Part shown: positions 24,463 through 32,898 of the stretch, in pieces
Position numbering within the stretch: the stretch's first letter is position 1
How the letters are laid out: every line of letters starts with the position of its first letter
Source of the DNA: Chloroflexota bacterium
GTDB lineage: Bacteria > Chloroflexota > Limnocylindria > P2-11E
Length of the DNA stretch: 46,068 bases
Direction of reading: 5' to 3'
Assembly (NCBI GenBank): GCA_005883625.1
Contig: VBDU01000059.1
Location: 1 to 46,068, forward strand
Translations under genes and position numbers: made by a program
The notes under the pieces: model-generated
The model's input: only the letters and a program-made list of their open reading frames with translations
The model's database searches: none
What the model was told of the DNA's origin: nothing

Positions 24463-25208
24463 CGGAGACTCCGTCCCCCTCGGACTCGCCCAGGGGAAAG
24501 GCCTTCGTGGGGACGAGCGGCTGGGCCTACGCGAGCTGGAAGCCGCTCTTCTACCCGGAGGGCACGAAATCGGCCGGCTTCCTCCACTACTACGCGACGC
24601 GCCTGCGCACCCTCGAGGTGAACTACACCTTCAACCACCTGCCGACCGAGAAGAACATCGCGGGCTGGAAGGAGGCGACGTCGCCCGATTTCGTCTTCGC
24701 CCTCAAGGCGTCGCAACAGATCACCCACGTGCGCCAGCTCAGGGATCCCGCGACGACGTTGCCGGTCTTCTTCGAGCGTGCGCGGCCGCTCGCGGAGCGG
24801 CTCGGGCCGGTGCTCTTCCAAACGCCGCCCTGGCTCAAACGTGACGACGACCGGCTCGCGATGTTCCTCGCCGAGCTCCCGGGCGACCTCCGCTGCGCCC
24901 TCGAAGTCCGCGACGTGTCGTGGTACGTGAACGACACGTACGAGCTCCTCCGAACTCGTAAGGTCGCGCTCGTGCATGCCGAGGGCGAGCGCGCGCCGTC
25001 GCCACTCGAGACGGTCGGCGCGACGGCGCCGTTCGCGTACCTTCGCCTCCGCAAAGAGCCGGGGTACAGCGACGCGGAGGTCGCTGCGTGGGCGGAGCGC
25101 CTGCGGCCGCTCCTCGCGCGCGGCGCGGACGTCTACGCGTACTTCCGGCACGATGAGACGGGCGCGAACGCGCTCTCCGCGGAGCGCCTGCGCGACGCGC
25201 TCGCGTGA
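24459..25208 (+). CDS. DUF72 (YecE-like) TIM-barrel protein
   Basis: 249 residues, conserved but without an established reaction. Signature positions: AFVGTSGWAYASWKPLFYPEG at the start, LRTLEVNYTFNHLPTEKNIAGW, FVFALKASQQITH, LFQTPPWLKRDDDRLAMFL, and the C-terminal PFAYLRLRKEP...YAYFRHDETGANALSA. GTG start at 24459 inside the nptA stop; its own end overlaps the next gene (GTGA), so the three genes are co-translated. Confidence 0.9.
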   Translation: MTETPSPSDSPRGKAFVGTSGWAYASWKPLFYPEGTKSAGFLHYYATRLRTLEVNYTFNHLPTEKNIAGWKEATSPDFVFALKASQQITHVRQLRDPATTLPVFFERARPLAERLGPVLFQTPPWLKRDDDRLAMFLAELPGDLRCALEVRDVSWYVNDTYELLRTRKVALVHAEGERAPSPLETVGATAPFAYLRLRKEPGYSDAEVAAWAERLRPLLARGADVYAYFRHDETGANALSAERLRDALA

Positions 25209-26248
25209 AACCGCTCCTCTCGGCGCTCGCCGTTCTCGAGGTCGTCGCGTTCGTCCTCACGCTTGGGTACGTCGTCGTCGCCCTCGGCAGCTACGTCGCC
25301 TTCGGGCCGACGATCGGCGACCTGCGCGCCGCGCGGGACGCGGCCATCCCCGCCGAGGCCCGCCGCGCCGGCGAGGAGCTCCTCGTCGAGGGTCGGAAGA
25401 GCCGCGTCGGCGACATCCGCACGAGCGCGGCGGCGGCGTACGTGCTCCCAGGCGGGCCGGGCGCGTTCACCGAGGCGCTGACGCGATCGTTCGCCGGGCA
25501 CGGCTGGGCGGTCACCTGGCGCGCCGCGATCTCGTCGAACCTCCTCGGCGCGTGCCGCGGTCCGCTCGTCGCGAACGCATCCGTCGGTACCGCCAACGCG
25601 CTCGCGGTGTCCGGCCGCACCGACGCGGTGTTGCTCGAGCTCCAGGTGCTGCCGGGCGTGTGTCCCGCGTCGGCGCCGCCGCCGCGCGAGCTCGTATCGC
25701 TCCTCGTCGTCGCGTCGTTCGTCGGATTCCTTGCCACCGCCACCTACGCGCGCGTCGCGGGTCTACGTGGCCGCGGCGAGACGCTTCGACGGAGCGGCGG
25801 CATCGAGAGCGCGCTCACGGCGTTCGCCTGGGTGCCATACGTCCTCGTCGCGCTGCGGCTCGGCCCCGAGCTCGAGCCGCCCGGGTGGCTTGCGGTCGTC
25901 GGCATGGTCCTCGCCCTGGGGGGCGTCGGATTCGCGATCTGGTCCGTACTCGCGCTCGGCCGCCACTACGACCTCGAGCTCGAGGTGCACGAGGGCCACG
26001 AGATCGTGCGCGCCGGTCCGTATGGGCTCGTGCGCCACCCCGTGTACCTCGGCATCGCCCTGCATTCGCTCGGCGCGGTGCTCGCGACGGGGAACGTGCT
26101 CCTGGCGATCGGGACGCTCGGCGTGACGCTGCCGCTCTTCTACCTGCGCGCGGTCACCGAGGAAGGCATGCTGCGGGCGGAGCTCGGCGACGCGTACGGC
26201 GCATACGCGCGCTCGGTACCGATGCTCGTCCCCTTCGGCCCGCGCTAA
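25205..26248 (+). CDS. Isoprenylcysteine carboxyl methyltransferase-like membrane protein with extra N-terminal domain
   Basis: 347 residues. The C-terminal half (about 180-347) is an ICMT/PEMT-type methyltransferase: four helices, VLALGRHYDLELEVHEGHEIVRAGPYGLVRHPVYLGIAL, then a conserved EEGMLRAELGDAYGAYARSVPMLVP that binds S-adenosylmethionine. The N-terminal half is unusual: one membrane helix, about 120 residues outside the membrane (with two Cys, about 119 and 157), and a second helix before the enzyme. I do not recognise this domain. The substrate is unknown. GTG start at 25205. Confidence 0.8.
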   Translation: MKPLLSALAVLEVVAFVLTLGYVVVALGSYVAFGPTIGDLRAARDAAIPAEARRAGEELLVEGRKSRVGDIRTSAAAAYVLPGGPGAFTEALTRSFAGHGWAVTWRAAISSNLLGACRGPLVANASVGTANALAVSGRTDAVLLELQVLPGVCPASAPPPRELVSLLVVASFVGFLATATYARVAGLRGRGETLRRSGGIESALTAFAWVPYVLVALRLGPELEPPGWLAVVGMVLALGGVGFAIWSVLALGRHYDLELEVHEGHEIVRAGPYGLVRHPVYLGIALHSLGAVLATGNVLLAIGTLGVTLPLFYLRAVTEEGMLRAELGDAYGAYARSVPMLVPFGPR

Positions 26249-26255
26249 GAGGCGG

Positions 26256-26285
26256 CCCCCGCCGCTGGACGCGGGCGGTATTTTT
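26256..26285 (+). terminator. Possible weak terminator after the ICMT-like gene
   Basis: A short stem, CCCGC/GCGGG or alternatively CCGCC/GGCGG, is followed by TATTTTT. The stem is only five base pairs, so it may only partly stop transcription into the DUF1761 gene. A second small stem (CCCGCG...CGCGGG) lies close to that gene's ribosome site. Confidence 0.35.
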
Positions 26286-26320
26286 CCCGCGACCGCGCAT
26301 CCGCGCGGGAGGAGGGAAAC

Positions 26321-26710
26321 GTGAACTGGCTCGCCATCATCGTTTCGGCGGTCGCCGCAATGCTTTTGGGATTCGGCTGGTACAGCCAATGGGCCTTCGG
26401 CAAGAGCTGGGCCTCGCTCACCAGGCGGACCATGGGCGGCGGCGAAGGGACCGGCGCGCTGTACGCGCTCATCATCGTCAGCGCGTTCGTCCAGGCCATC
26501 GCGATGAACTGGTTCGTCGAGCGGACGGCGTCGAACAGCGGGGCCGCCGGTGCGCTCGTCGGTCTCTTCATCGGCCTCGGCTTCATCGCGCCGTCCATGT
26601 TCGGCGACGTGCTCTTCACCGGCCGCCCGGGCCGGCTCTTCGCGATCGTCGCGGGATACTCGACCCTCAGCGCGATCGTGATGGGAGCGATCATCGGCTT
26701 CTGGCCCTGA
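26321..26710 (+). CDS. DUF1761 membrane protein
   Basis: 129 residues, four predicted helices. The family opening MNWLAIIVSAVAAMLLGFGWYSQWAFGKSW is clear, as is the last helix LFAIVAGYSTLSAIVMGAIIGFWP. Function unknown. GTG start at 26321 with GGAGGAGGG just upstream. It converges with the CPA2 antiporter, with three bases between stops. Confidence 0.85.
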   Translation: MNWLAIIVSAVAAMLLGFGWYSQWAFGKSWASLTRRTMGGGEGTGALYALIIVSAFVQAIAMNWFVERTASNSGAAGALVGLFIGLGFIAPSMFGDVLFTGRPGRLFAIVAGYSTLSAIVMGAIIGFWP

Positions 26711-26713
26711 GCC

Positions 26714-27850
26714 TCAGACCGCGGGCTTCGGGAAGAGGCGCGCGCCGACGGCGGACATGGCGATCGTGAGTGCCGCGGCGGCGAGGGTCGCGCTGAATTG
26801 ACCTGACGTCACGACGCCCGCCGCGAGGCCGAGGCCGGCGACGACGAAGCTGAACTCCCCGATCTGCGCGAGCCCGACGCCGAGCTGCAGGCGTCGCGCC
26901 GGCACGTCGAAGAGAGCGGCGAGGCCGGCGACGATCGGAGCCTTGAGCGCGACGAGCACGAGCAGGAGCACGAGGACACCCGGCTCGCGCGCGACCGCGG
27001 CGGGATCGACGAGCGTTCCGACCGCGACGAAGAACAGCACCGCGAAGAGGTCGCGGAACGGGAGCACCTCGCGCCGCGCCTCCTGCGCCTCGGGTCGCAT
27101 CGAGAGCAGTAGCCCGGCGACGAACGCGGCGAGCGCGAGGGGCACGCCGAAGACCACGCCGCCGAGCCCGGCGTTGGCGAGGGCGACCGAGACCGCGAGG
27201 ATGATCAAGATGTCCGGCTGCTCGCGCGTCCGGCGCAAGAGCCACGGCAGGGCGACGAGCTGGACGAGCGCGGCGACGCCCACGAACGCGATGGCCTTGC
27301 CGAGCGCGACCGCCGGCGGCTCCTCGGCCTGCGCGAGCAGGACGGCGAGGACCGTGCCGCCCACGAGCGTCACGGCGTCCTGGAGGATCGCCCACACGAC
27401 GAGCGCGCGGTCCGTGGCCTGATCCGTGGTGCGCTTGCGGCTGCGCGAGATGTTCACGACCACGACGGAGCTCGACAGCGCGACGGCGAACCCGAGCGTC
27501 ACGGCGCCGAGGACGCTCGAGCCGAGCGCGAGGAACGCGGCGGACCCGCCTGCGGTCACGAGCGCCACCTGGAGCGGAACGGCGACGAGGATCCCGCGCG
27601 GCTCGCGCGCGAGCGCGCGCAGATCGAGCTCGATGCCGACCTCGAACAGCAGCAGCACGACGCCCACGTCGGCAAGGACCTGGATCTGATGGCGGTCGGC
27701 GACGTAGCCGGGCGTGAACGGACCCACGGCGAGGCCGACGACGAGGTAGCCGAGGACCGCGGGGAGCCCGATCCGCCGACTCGCCATCCCGGCGAGCGCG
27801 GCGGCGAGCAGCACGATACCGATCTCGAAGATGGGAAGCGCTTCGGGCAC
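26714..27850 (-). CDS. CPA2-type cation:proton antiporter (KefB/NapA-like)
   Basis: 378 residues, about 12 membrane helices, with no C-terminal RCK/TrkA domain. Typical regions: LPAVLGYLVVGLAVGPF, VLLLFEVGIELDL, GFAVALSSSVVVV, WAILQDAVTLVGGTVLAVLL (ion-binding helix with Gln-Asp), and RRLQLGVGLAQIGEFSFVVAGLGLA. It exchanges Na+ or K+ for H+. Ion choice not determinable. ATG at 27850; 17 bases separate it from the DUF3048 gene on the same strand. Confidence 0.9.
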   Translation of the reverse strand: MPEALPIFEIGIVLLAAALAGMASRRIGLPAVLGYLVVGLAVGPFTPGYVADRHQIQVLADVGVVLLLFEVGIELDLRALAREPRGILVAVPLQVALVTAGGSAAFLALGSSVLGAVTLGFAVALSSSVVVVNISRSRKRTTDQATDRALVVWAILQDAVTLVGGTVLAVLLAQAEEPPAVALGKAIAFVGVAALVQLVALPWLLRRTREQPDILIILAVSVALANAGLGGVVFGVPLALAAFVAGLLLSMRPEAQEARREVLPFRDLFAVLFFVAVGTLVDPAAVAREPGVLVLLLVLVALKAPIVAGLAALFDVPARRLQLGVGLAQIGEFSFVVAGLGLAAGVVTSGQFSATLAAAALTIAMSAVGARLFPKPAV

Positions 27851-27867
27851 GCCGCGAGGGTAGTGGA

Positions 27868-30087
27868 CTAGGCCGAGGGGACCACCCAGTCGGTTGGCAA
27901 GATGTGGATCCAGGTCTGGCCCGGCGAAAGCAGGATCCGCTCGCCGGTGTCGGTCACGAAGGTGAACTGGTCGAACCAGCTCGCGCGGTACCAGGAGCCC
28001 TCCTGGCGGCGACCGTCGCGGAAGAACGAGGCGCGGCCGACGCCGGTGAGCCGCATGTCGAGGCTCGCGGCGCCGCCCGCATCGTCGTGTACCTCGGTCG
28101 CCCAGACGTCCGTGTTGATGACGACGACGTTCCGCGCCGCGATCGCGACGTTGTTCGCCCCGTCGACCTCGCGCTGGAACGTGCGGCCGTCGCTCTGGTA
28201 CCGGGCGTACGTGTGCGACACGGGGTCGTAGTCGTACCGGACGACCGCGTCGGCGCGGTACGGGATGGTCAGCGTCGACGCGGGCCGGCTACCCAGGAAG
28301 CCGCCCGCGGTCGGCAGATGGTCGAAGCTGCGGAGGAAGCCCCAGCGCGGGACGTCCACCGCGCCGCCGCCGCCCACGGTGTTCGCCGCGGCCCGGAGCG
28401 CGGAGGTCGAGGTGAAGAGGTTGTGCGGCACGACCTTGCCGTCGACGTTCGTGCGGTAGAACGCGTTGCCCTGACCGAGCTGCGGGGACACGCCGACGTA
28501 GTTGCCGTTCGCCATGTCCGCGTAGACGAGATCCATCATGAGCTGCGAGCCGCCGGAGAAGACGAGCACGCCGCGCACCATCGGCGTCGTGTAGCGATCC
28601 GAGAAGCGCACGCTGCGCACGGCGCCGACCTCGTCCGCGTCCTGCGAGTGGAAGTACGCGGCGAGCCGGGTGATGAAGCCCTCGACGAGGAGCTCGACGA
28701 CGATGTCGGCCTTGCTGATCCCGTGGTGCGGACGCCCGGTGGGCGCGTTGTCGATCTTCACCGCGAGCGTCCGGCGCTGGAGCGCAGGACCCGACGCCGG
28801 CATGCCGTTCAGCGGCCAGCACTCGGTGCACGCAGCGGACGCGGCGAGCTCCGCCGTCGGCGTGACCCACTGATTCGCCGACCACTGCAACGCGGTCCCC
28901 GTCGAGCGGAGGACGCCGACGTGCGTGGACCCGTCGTCGAGCGAGGTGAGCGTGGCCAGGTCGCCCTTGCCGTCCTTGTTCCAGTCGCCCGCGACGACCT
29001 GGGTCTGGAGCCACGGCATCGTGAACGGGGCGAACTGCGCGATGCCGTTCGTGTCGACGAGCGCGAGGCCGTTCGCGGCGAGGAACGCGTGCACGCGGAC
29101 CGAGCCGTCGCCGTACCAGTAGAAGGAGAGCAGGTCGGTGAGGCCGTCACCGTCCACGTCGGCGGCGGCGAACTTCGCCTTCGTGATGTCGTAGGTGCCC
29201 TCCGCCGACTCCCACACCCCCGTCCAGCCGTTGACCGGCTGGAGACCGTTCGGCGTCGGGTCGAACACGTGAATGCGGATCTTGAAGCTCGGGTACTGGT
29301 AGACGGACGCGAGCTGGTCCGGACCGGTGCGACGCGTGAAGTGGCCGACCGCGAAGCGTGCGCGCGCGGTGTCGTACTGGCCGACGCCCGACGCGTACAC
29401 GCCCTGAACGCCGCCGAACAGCAGCTGCTTCCCGTCAGACTCGAAGTAATGGATGTGCATGTCGAAGCTGTCGTACTGGTAGATGAAGAGGAGGCCGTTG
29501 TGGCCGGTGGCGGAGAAGTTGCCTGGGACGATCGCCTTCACGCGGTTCCAGGCGTAGTCAGGGCTCGACCACCAGCCCTGCGGCCCCTGGAACACGAAGC
29601 CCGTACCGGTGGACTTCCACACGAGGACGCGCACCGACGTCCCGCCGTCGTCGTAGAGCGCCACGATGTCGGTCTTCCCGTCGAAGTCCACGTCCGCGGC
29701 CGCCACTTTCATGCGGCCGAGGTCGAACGTGTTGTCGGCGGACGTGAACCAGACGCTCGCCGTGAAGGCATCGCCCGCGTCGGCCAGCGACCGCGTGTCC
29801 GGCTCGCGGGTCGGGATCGGCGTCGGCCCGGGAGGCGCGGAGGGGGCCGGCGTTGGCGTCGCGGCGGTGCTGCGGTCGAGCACGGAGATGCGCAGGCCGA
29901 GCGTGTCGCTCGCATCGAAGAGCGAGGCGATCTGCGTGTAGCCCGCGCCCTTGAAGTCGCCGGTGACGACGAGCCCGTTCGCGAGCGTCTGCGCGCTCGC
30001 GACGCTTCGCTCCGGTGTGGCTGAGGGAATGACCCAGACGAGGCAGATGACGAGGGTGAGGAAGAAGGTGACGAGCCGCTTGCTCAC
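27868..30087 (-). CDS. Secreted DUF3048 (YerB-like) protein fused to FG-GAP propeller
   Basis: 739 residues. A signal peptide (LVTFFLTLVICLVWVI) is followed by a Pro/Thr linker. A long FG-GAP/VCBS region (about 85-420) has repeated calcium loops (VDFDGKTDIVALY, VDGDGLTDLLSFY, NKDGKGDLATL). The C-terminal 300 residues are DUF3048: WPLNGMPASGPALQRRTLAVKIDN, GISKADIVVELLVEG, DEVGAVRSVRFSD, and the end domain with MRLTGVG and ILLSPGQTWIHILP. YerB-like proteins are lipoproteins or exported proteins of uncertain role. The fusion of DUF3048 to a propeller is noteworthy. ATG 30087. Confidence 0.88.
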   Translation of the reverse strand: MSKRLVTFFLTLVICLVWVIPSATPERSVASAQTLANGLVVTGDFKGAGYTQIASLFDASDTLGLRISVLDRSTAATPTPAPSAPPGPTPIPTREPDTRSLADAGDAFTASVWFTSADNTFDLGRMKVAAADVDFDGKTDIVALYDDGGTSVRVLVWKSTGTGFVFQGPQGWWSSPDYAWNRVKAIVPGNFSATGHNGLLFIYQYDSFDMHIHYFESDGKQLLFGGVQGVYASGVGQYDTARARFAVGHFTRRTGPDQLASVYQYPSFKIRIHVFDPTPNGLQPVNGWTGVWESAEGTYDITKAKFAAADVDGDGLTDLLSFYWYGDGSVRVHAFLAANGLALVDTNGIAQFAPFTMPWLQTQVVAGDWNKDGKGDLATLTSLDDGSTHVGVLRSTGTALQWSANQWVTPTAELAASAACTECWPLNGMPASGPALQRRTLAVKIDNAPTGRPHHGISKADIVVELLVEGFITRLAAYFHSQDADEVGAVRSVRFSDRYTTPMVRGVLVFSGGSQLMMDLVYADMANGNYVGVSPQLGQGNAFYRTNVDGKVVPHNLFTSTSALRAAANTVGGGGAVDVPRWGFLRSFDHLPTAGGFLGSRPASTLTIPYRADAVVRYDYDPVSHTYARYQSDGRTFQREVDGANNVAIAARNVVVINTDVWATEVHDDAGGAASLDMRLTGVGRASFFRDGRRQEGSWYRASWFDQFTFVTDTGERILLSPGQTWIHILPTDWVVPSA

Positions 30088-30200
30088 TGGCCTGTCACTC
30101 TACCTGACGTCTGGGTCATTCCACTACAGCCAGGCAAGGGTCTGAACGCGGTTGCGAGTGCCTTGCTACGTCTGCGCGTGAGCTGCTCGGGCCGAAATCG

Positions 30201-31073
30201 CTAGCGCCTGGCGAGTGCCTCTCGCACGAGCCTCGGGATCTGGCTCGGCGCGCTTGCGACCGGGATCCCGGCCTCCTCGAACGCCTTCACCTTCGACTGC
30301 GCCGTACCTTGATTCCCCGACACGATCGCGCCGGCGTGGCCCATCCGCTTCCCCGGCGGCGCCGAGCGGCCTGCGATGAACGCGACCGCCGGCTTTTTCC
30401 CCTGAGCGCGCAGGTACTCGGCCGCGTGCTCCTCAGCGCTCCCGCCGATCTCGCCGACGATCACGATGGCCTCGGTCGCCGGATCTTCGTTGAGCAGCCG
30501 GACTGCGTCGGGGGTGGGGAGGCCGATGACCGGGTCGCCGCCGATCCCGATGCACGTGGACTGGCCGAGCCCGGCCTGCGAGAGGAGGTCCGCGATCTCG
30601 TAGGTCAGCGTGCCGCTGCGCGAGACGAAACCGATGCCGCCTGGCCGGAAGTTCTCGGCCGGCATGATCCCGATCTTGCATTCGCCGGGCGTGATCGCGC
30701 CCGGGCAGTTCGGGCCGATGAGCGTCGTCGCACTCGTCTCGAGGACCGCCGCGACCTTGAGCATGTCCTGCACGGGAATGCCCTCGGTGATCGTCACGAC
30801 GAGCTCGACGCCCGCGTCGATCGCCTCGAGCATCGCATCCGCCGCTCCCGGGGCCGGCACGAAGATGAGCGACGCGTTGGCGCCTGTCGCAGCGACCGCC
30901 TGCGCGACGGTGTCGAAGAGCGGGATCCCGTCCTGCGTCGTGCCGCCCTTTCCCGGCTTGGTCGCGCCCACGACCGCGGTGCCGTAGTCCTTCATCCGCG
31001 CCGCGTGGAAGCTGCCCTCCCGGCCGAGGCCCTGGATGAGGACGCGGGTGTCTCGGCCCAACAGGACGCTCAT
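30201..31073 (-). CDS. sucD: Succinyl-CoA synthetase alpha subunit
   Basis: Forms ATP or GTP from succinyl-CoA in the TCA cycle, with SucC. 290 residues. CoA-binding Rossmann start [58 protein letters not shown] and the phosphorylated His246 in [17 protein letters not shown]. The ATG overlaps the sucC stop (ATGA). The usual GxxGxxG loop reads GLGREG here, a common variant. Confidence 0.96.
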   Translation of the reverse strand: MSVLLGRDTRVLIQGLGREGSFHAARMKDYGTAVVGATKPGKGGTTQDGIPLFDTVAQAVAATGANASLIFVPAPGAADAMLEAIDAGVELVVTITEGIPVQDMLKVAAVLETSATTLIGPNCPGAITPGECKIGIMPAENFRPGGIGFVSRSGTLTYEIADLLSQAGLGQSTCIGIGGDPVIGLPTPDAVRLLNEDPATEAIVIVGEIGGSAEEHAAEYLRAQGKKPAVAFIAGRSAPPGKRMGHAGAIVSGNQGTAQSKVKAFEEAGIPVASAPSQIPRLVREALARR

Positions 31074-32239
31074 CGCTTCACCCTCGTCGCAGGGGCTTTG
31101 ACGCGGCCTTCGGCCGCGAGTCGCACGGCTTCCCTGGCGGCGTCGTCCATGGTCTCCTTCGACACGAGAGGCGCGCCCTCGAGGAGCTTCCGCCCGGCGG
31201 CAGCCTCTGTCCCCGAGAGCCGGATGACGAGCGGCACGCGCGGCGGGTGCTGGGCGGTCACGGCGAGGATCCCCTTGGCGACCTCGTCGCCGCGCGTGAT
31301 ACCGCCGAAGATGTTGATGAGGACGGACTTCACGCGCTGGTTCGCGAGGACGATCTCGAGCGCCGCCTTGACCACCGCCTCCTTCGCGCCGCCGCCCACG
31401 TCGAGGAAGTTCGCGGCGCGCCCGCCCGCGTTGCGCACCGCGTCGAGCGTTCCCATGACGAGGCCGGCGCCGTTCCCGATGATCCCCACATCGCCGTCGA
31501 GCTGCACGTAGCTGAAGCCGAGCGCGCGCGCTTTCTCTTCGGCCTCCTCGTCCTTCGACACCTCCTTGAGCGCGGCGAGCTCTTTCTGGCGGAAGAGCGC
31601 GTTGTCATCGATATCGAGCTTCGCGTCTCCCGCGAGCACCGAGCCGTCCTTCTGCACGAAGAGCGGGTTGATCTCGACGAGCATCGCGTCGGTGCTCCGG
31701 TACACGGCGAACAGGCGCTGCGCTATGTCCACGACCGCATCGCGCTGGGGCTCCGGGACGCGCGCCTCGAAGGCGAGCGCGCGCGCCGCGAACGGCAGCA
31801 GACCAAGGAGCGGGCTCGGCCAGCCGCGCGCGATCCTCTCCGGCGTGCTCGCCGCGACCTCCTCGATGTCCATGCCACCGACGGTCGAGAGCATCACGAC
31901 GGGACGGCGGCGGTCACGGTCGAGCGTGATCCCGAGATAGAGCTCGGCGGCGACGTTCGCCGCGCGCTCGACGTAGACCTTGTCAACGCGCAGTCCTTTG
32001 AGGTCCATCCCGAGGATCGCCTTCGCGGCTTCGCGCGCCTCGGCCGGCGTCTTCGTGACCTTGATGCCGCCGGCCTTTCCGCGACCGCCGACCTGGACCT
32101 GCGCCTTCACCGCGACGGCGGCGCCGATCGCTTTCGCGGCGGACTCGGCCTCCTCCGGTGACGTGGCGAGCCGGCCGTCCGGTATGGGGATGCCCGCGCG
32201 CGACAGGACCTGTTTCGCCTGGTATTCGTGCAGCTTCAC
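31070..32239 (-). CDS. sucC: Succinyl-CoA synthetase beta subunit
   Basis: ATP-grasp subunit that takes the phosphate from SucD histidine to a nucleotide and binds succinate. 389 residues from GTG 32239: KLHEYQAKQVLSRAGIPIPDG, VKAQVQVGGRGKAGGIK, EINPLFV, GDAKLDIDDNALFR, GNGAGLVMGTLDAV, FLDVGGGAKEA, INIFGGITRGDEVAKGI. The GTG was chosen because KLHEYQ is the universal N-terminus. Divergent from a small kinase, with 29 bases between. Confidence 0.96.
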   Translation of the reverse strand: MKLHEYQAKQVLSRAGIPIPDGRLATSPEEAESAAKAIGAAVAVKAQVQVGGRGKAGGIKVTKTPAEAREAAKAILGMDLKGLRVDKVYVERAANVAAELYLGITLDRDRRRPVVMLSTVGGMDIEEVAASTPERIARGWPSPLLGLLPFAARALAFEARVPEPQRDAVVDIAQRLFAVYRSTDAMLVEINPLFVQKDGSVLAGDAKLDIDDNALFRQKELAALKEVSKDEEAEEKARALGFSYVQLDGDVGIIGNGAGLVMGTLDAVRNAGGRAANFLDVGGGAKEAVVKAALEIVLANQRVKSVLINIFGGITRGDEVAKGILAVTAQHPPRVPLVIRLSGTEAAAGRKLLEGAPLVSKETMDDAAREAVRLAAEGRVKAPATRVKR

Positions 32240-32268
32240 GTGGGCGTTCCGGAGGATATCGTCGGGCC

Positions 32269-32841
32269 ATGCGTCGCGTGTCCGTCGTCGGCGGCAGCGG
32301 CTCCGGAAAGACGACCACCGGTCGCGCGATCGCTGACCGCATGGGAGTCTCCTTCGTCGAGATCGACGCGCTCCACTGGACGCACCCCGGCTGGGAGCTG
32401 CCGCCGCTCGAGGAGTTCCGCGCCTCCGTCGACGCGGCGACACGCGGCGATGCCTGGGTCGTGGACGGCAGCTACGGAAAAGTGCGCGACATCGTCTGGT
32501 CGCGCGCGGATACCGTCGTGTGGCTCGACCTGCCGTTCCCCCTCATGCTCTGGCGCACCCTTCGCCGGACGCTCTCGCGCATCGGGAGCGAACATCTTCT
32601 CTGGGGGACGCAACGAGAGACCTGGCGGGCGGCTTTCTTCTCGCGGGACTCGCTGTTGCTCTTCATGATCCGCACGCACCACCGCCGCGTGCGTCTGTAC
32701 CGGGAATGGCTTGCGCGTTACCCGCACCTTCGGCTCGTGCACCTGCGCGGTCCGCGTGAGGTGGAACGTTGGCTCGAGGCCCTTGACGGCCGGTCCAGTA
32801 TTCCCCGGTCGTCCGCCGGACGAGCAAGCGAGGGGAGGTGA
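32269..32841 (+). CDS. Adenylate-kinase-like P-loop kinase (topology-modulation/FlaR-like)
   Basis: 190 residues. P-loop GGSGSGKTT at the N-terminus, then FVEIDALHWTHPGWE and WVVDGSYGKVRD, and VVWLDLPFPLMLWRTLRRTL, as in small kinases annotated as DNA topology modulation or AAA-type kinases; true substrates are unknown. The ATG at 32269 has GGAGG 12 bases ahead. Its C-terminal 15 residues (Ser/Arg-rich) look non-structural. Confidence 0.82.
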   Translation: MRRVSVVGGSGSGKTTTGRAIADRMGVSFVEIDALHWTHPGWELPPLEEFRASVDAATRGDAWVVDGSYGKVRDIVWSRADTVVWLDLPFPLMLWRTLRRTLSRIGSEHLLWGTQRETWRAAFFSRDSLLLFMIRTHHRRVRLYREWLARYPHLRLVHLRGPREVERWLEALDGRSSIPRSSAGRASEGR

Positions 32842-32898
32842 TGGCAGCGCGCGGCCGCGGATAGAGGGTGGGGGCGGGGCGAAAGTGCGGAGGAAGGA

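Noticed and set aside
27904..30024. 706-codon plus-strand open frame
   Set aside because: Antisense shadow of the DUF3048/FG-GAP gene; Arg/Val/Glu-rich with no motif.
32796..32841. Possible tRNA-like or terminator structure at the end of the P-loop kinase gene
   Set aside because: Only a short GTCCG-C-CGGAC palindrome; no cloverleaf arms or T-run.
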